6,885 bases of DNA from Oscillospiraceae bacterium (lineage in GTDB: Bacteria > Bacillota > Clostridia > Oscillospirales > CAG-272), in contig SVTU01000078.1 of assembly GCA_015063655.1 (NCBI GenBank), positions 1 to 6,885 of the forward strand. The letters are read 5' to 3'. This document shows, in pieces, positions 6,398-6,885 of this stretch; position 1 is the first letter of the stretch, and each line of letters begins with the position of its first letter. Under the pieces are notes generated by a model, which did no database searches, had not been told where the DNA came from, and was given only the letters and a program-made list of their open reading frames with translations. Both the position numbers and the translations under genes were made by a program.

Positions 6398-6403
6398 ACA
6401 CCT

Positions 6404-6885
6404 GTGGAGCTTTTGGAAGAAAAGATTAGACGAGAGGGAAAAATATTCGAGGGTGATGTTCTCAAGGTAGACGGCTTTGTCAACCACCGTATTGATGTTG
6501 CCTTTATGAGTGAGATGGGTAAAGAGCTTGCCCGTCGCTTTGCGGGTGAATCGGTTACCAAGATTTTGACAATCGAGGCTTCGGGCATTGGCGTGGCTTG
6601 TGTGGCTGCCTTGCAGTTCCCGGGCGTTCCTCCTGTGGTGTTCGCTAAAAAATCGGCTTCCAAGAATATGTCGGGAGACGTTTACGCCAGCGAGGTGTTT
6701 TCTTATACCAGAGGCCGAAAGTACGATATTATGGTGTCCAAGGAGCATCTGTCGGCAGACGACAAGGTCTTAATCATTGATGACTTCTTGGCAAAGGGAA
6801 GTGCCCTGCTTTCCCTCATCCACGTTTGTGAGCAGGCAGGTGCCCAGATCGTTGGAGCGGGTATCCTGATCGAGAAGGCCTATCA
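6404..6885 (+). CDS. xpt: Xanthine phosphoribosyltransferase, 3'-truncated
   Basis: The first 160 residues of a purine salvage enzyme that joins xanthine to PRPP to give XMP, a precursor of GMP. The sequence follows B. subtilis Xpt (about 194 residues) along its length: ELLEEKIRREG at the start, LKVDGFVNHRID (20-31), TKILTIEASGIG (52-63), VVFAKK (78-83), the PRPP-binding motif VLIIDDFLAKGSA (122-134) and ILIEKAYQ at the window edge. About 30 residues should be missing. The start is GTG rather than the in-frame ATG 18 bases upstream, based on the ribosome binding site and on alignment with the Bacillus start MEALKRKI. It is divergent from nrdG with a strong promoter of its own. Unlike B. subtilis xpt, it has no guanine riboswitch between promoter and start. 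Both this gene and the nrd operon serve nucleotide supply, but no shared control is proven. Confidence 0.95.
   Translation, partial: MELLEEKIRREGKIFEGDVLKVDGFVNHRIDVAFMSEMGKELARRFAGESVTKILTIEASGIGVACVAALQFPGVPPVVFAKKSASKNMSGDVYASEVFSYTRGRKYDIMVSKEHLSADDKVLIIDDFLAKGSALLSLIHVCEQAGAQIVGAGILIEKAY

Noticed and set aside
6386..6403. ATG start for xpt at 6386
   Set aside because: No ribosome binding site upstream, and its first codons contain the AAAGGTGGG site that serves the GTG at 6404.

Overview
The window reads as chromosomal DNA of a strictly anaerobic member of the Clostridia (Bacillota), probably a gut-type relative of the Ruminococcaceae/Lachnospiraceae. This is inferred from the oxygen-sensitive class III ribonucleotide reductase genes, strong AGGAGG-type ribosome binding sites, consensus sigma-A promoters and a Bacillus-like xpt. 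I see no transposase, integrase, tRNA, rRNA, CRISPR or phage gene. Assignment to a genus is not possible from this sequence alone.

Layout: (1) positions 1-1952, plus strand, hold the C-terminal part of a large cell-surface protein with one C-terminal membrane helix; its beginning lies outside the window. (2) A 22-bp perfect hairpin at 1954-2009 ends this gene and the opposing operon. (3) On the minus strand, reading from 6203 down to 2014, lie nrdG (activase), nrdD (class III reductase) and trxB (thioredoxin-reductase-like flavoprotein). (4) A 200-bp divergent region (6204-6403) carries the nrdG promoter and a near-perfect xpt promoter. (5) xpt (xanthine phosphoribosyltransferase) runs off the right edge.

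How the genes work together: NrdG uses S-adenosylmethionine and a [4Fe-4S] cluster to install a glycyl radical on NrdD, which reduces ribonucleotides to deoxyribonucleotides. NrdD carries an extra ~80-residue C-terminal glutaredoxin/thioredoxin-like domain with a CPNC motif, and trxB follows directly. The three genes therefore look like a self-contained redoxin-dependent class III system (NrdD2-like) rather than a formate-dependent one of the E. coli type. The reductase encoded by trxB lacks the usual arginine-rich NADPH signature, so its electron donor is open. Between nrdG and nrdD lies a clear control region: two NrdR-type boxes 32 bp apart upstream of a TTGACA-17-TATACT promoter, with a 14-bp palindrome over its -10. 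xpt, a purine salvage gene, is divergent and is not obviously part of the same unit. The most notable features are the nrdD-redoxin fusion with its dedicated, atypical reductase, and the internal NrdR control between nrdG and nrdD.
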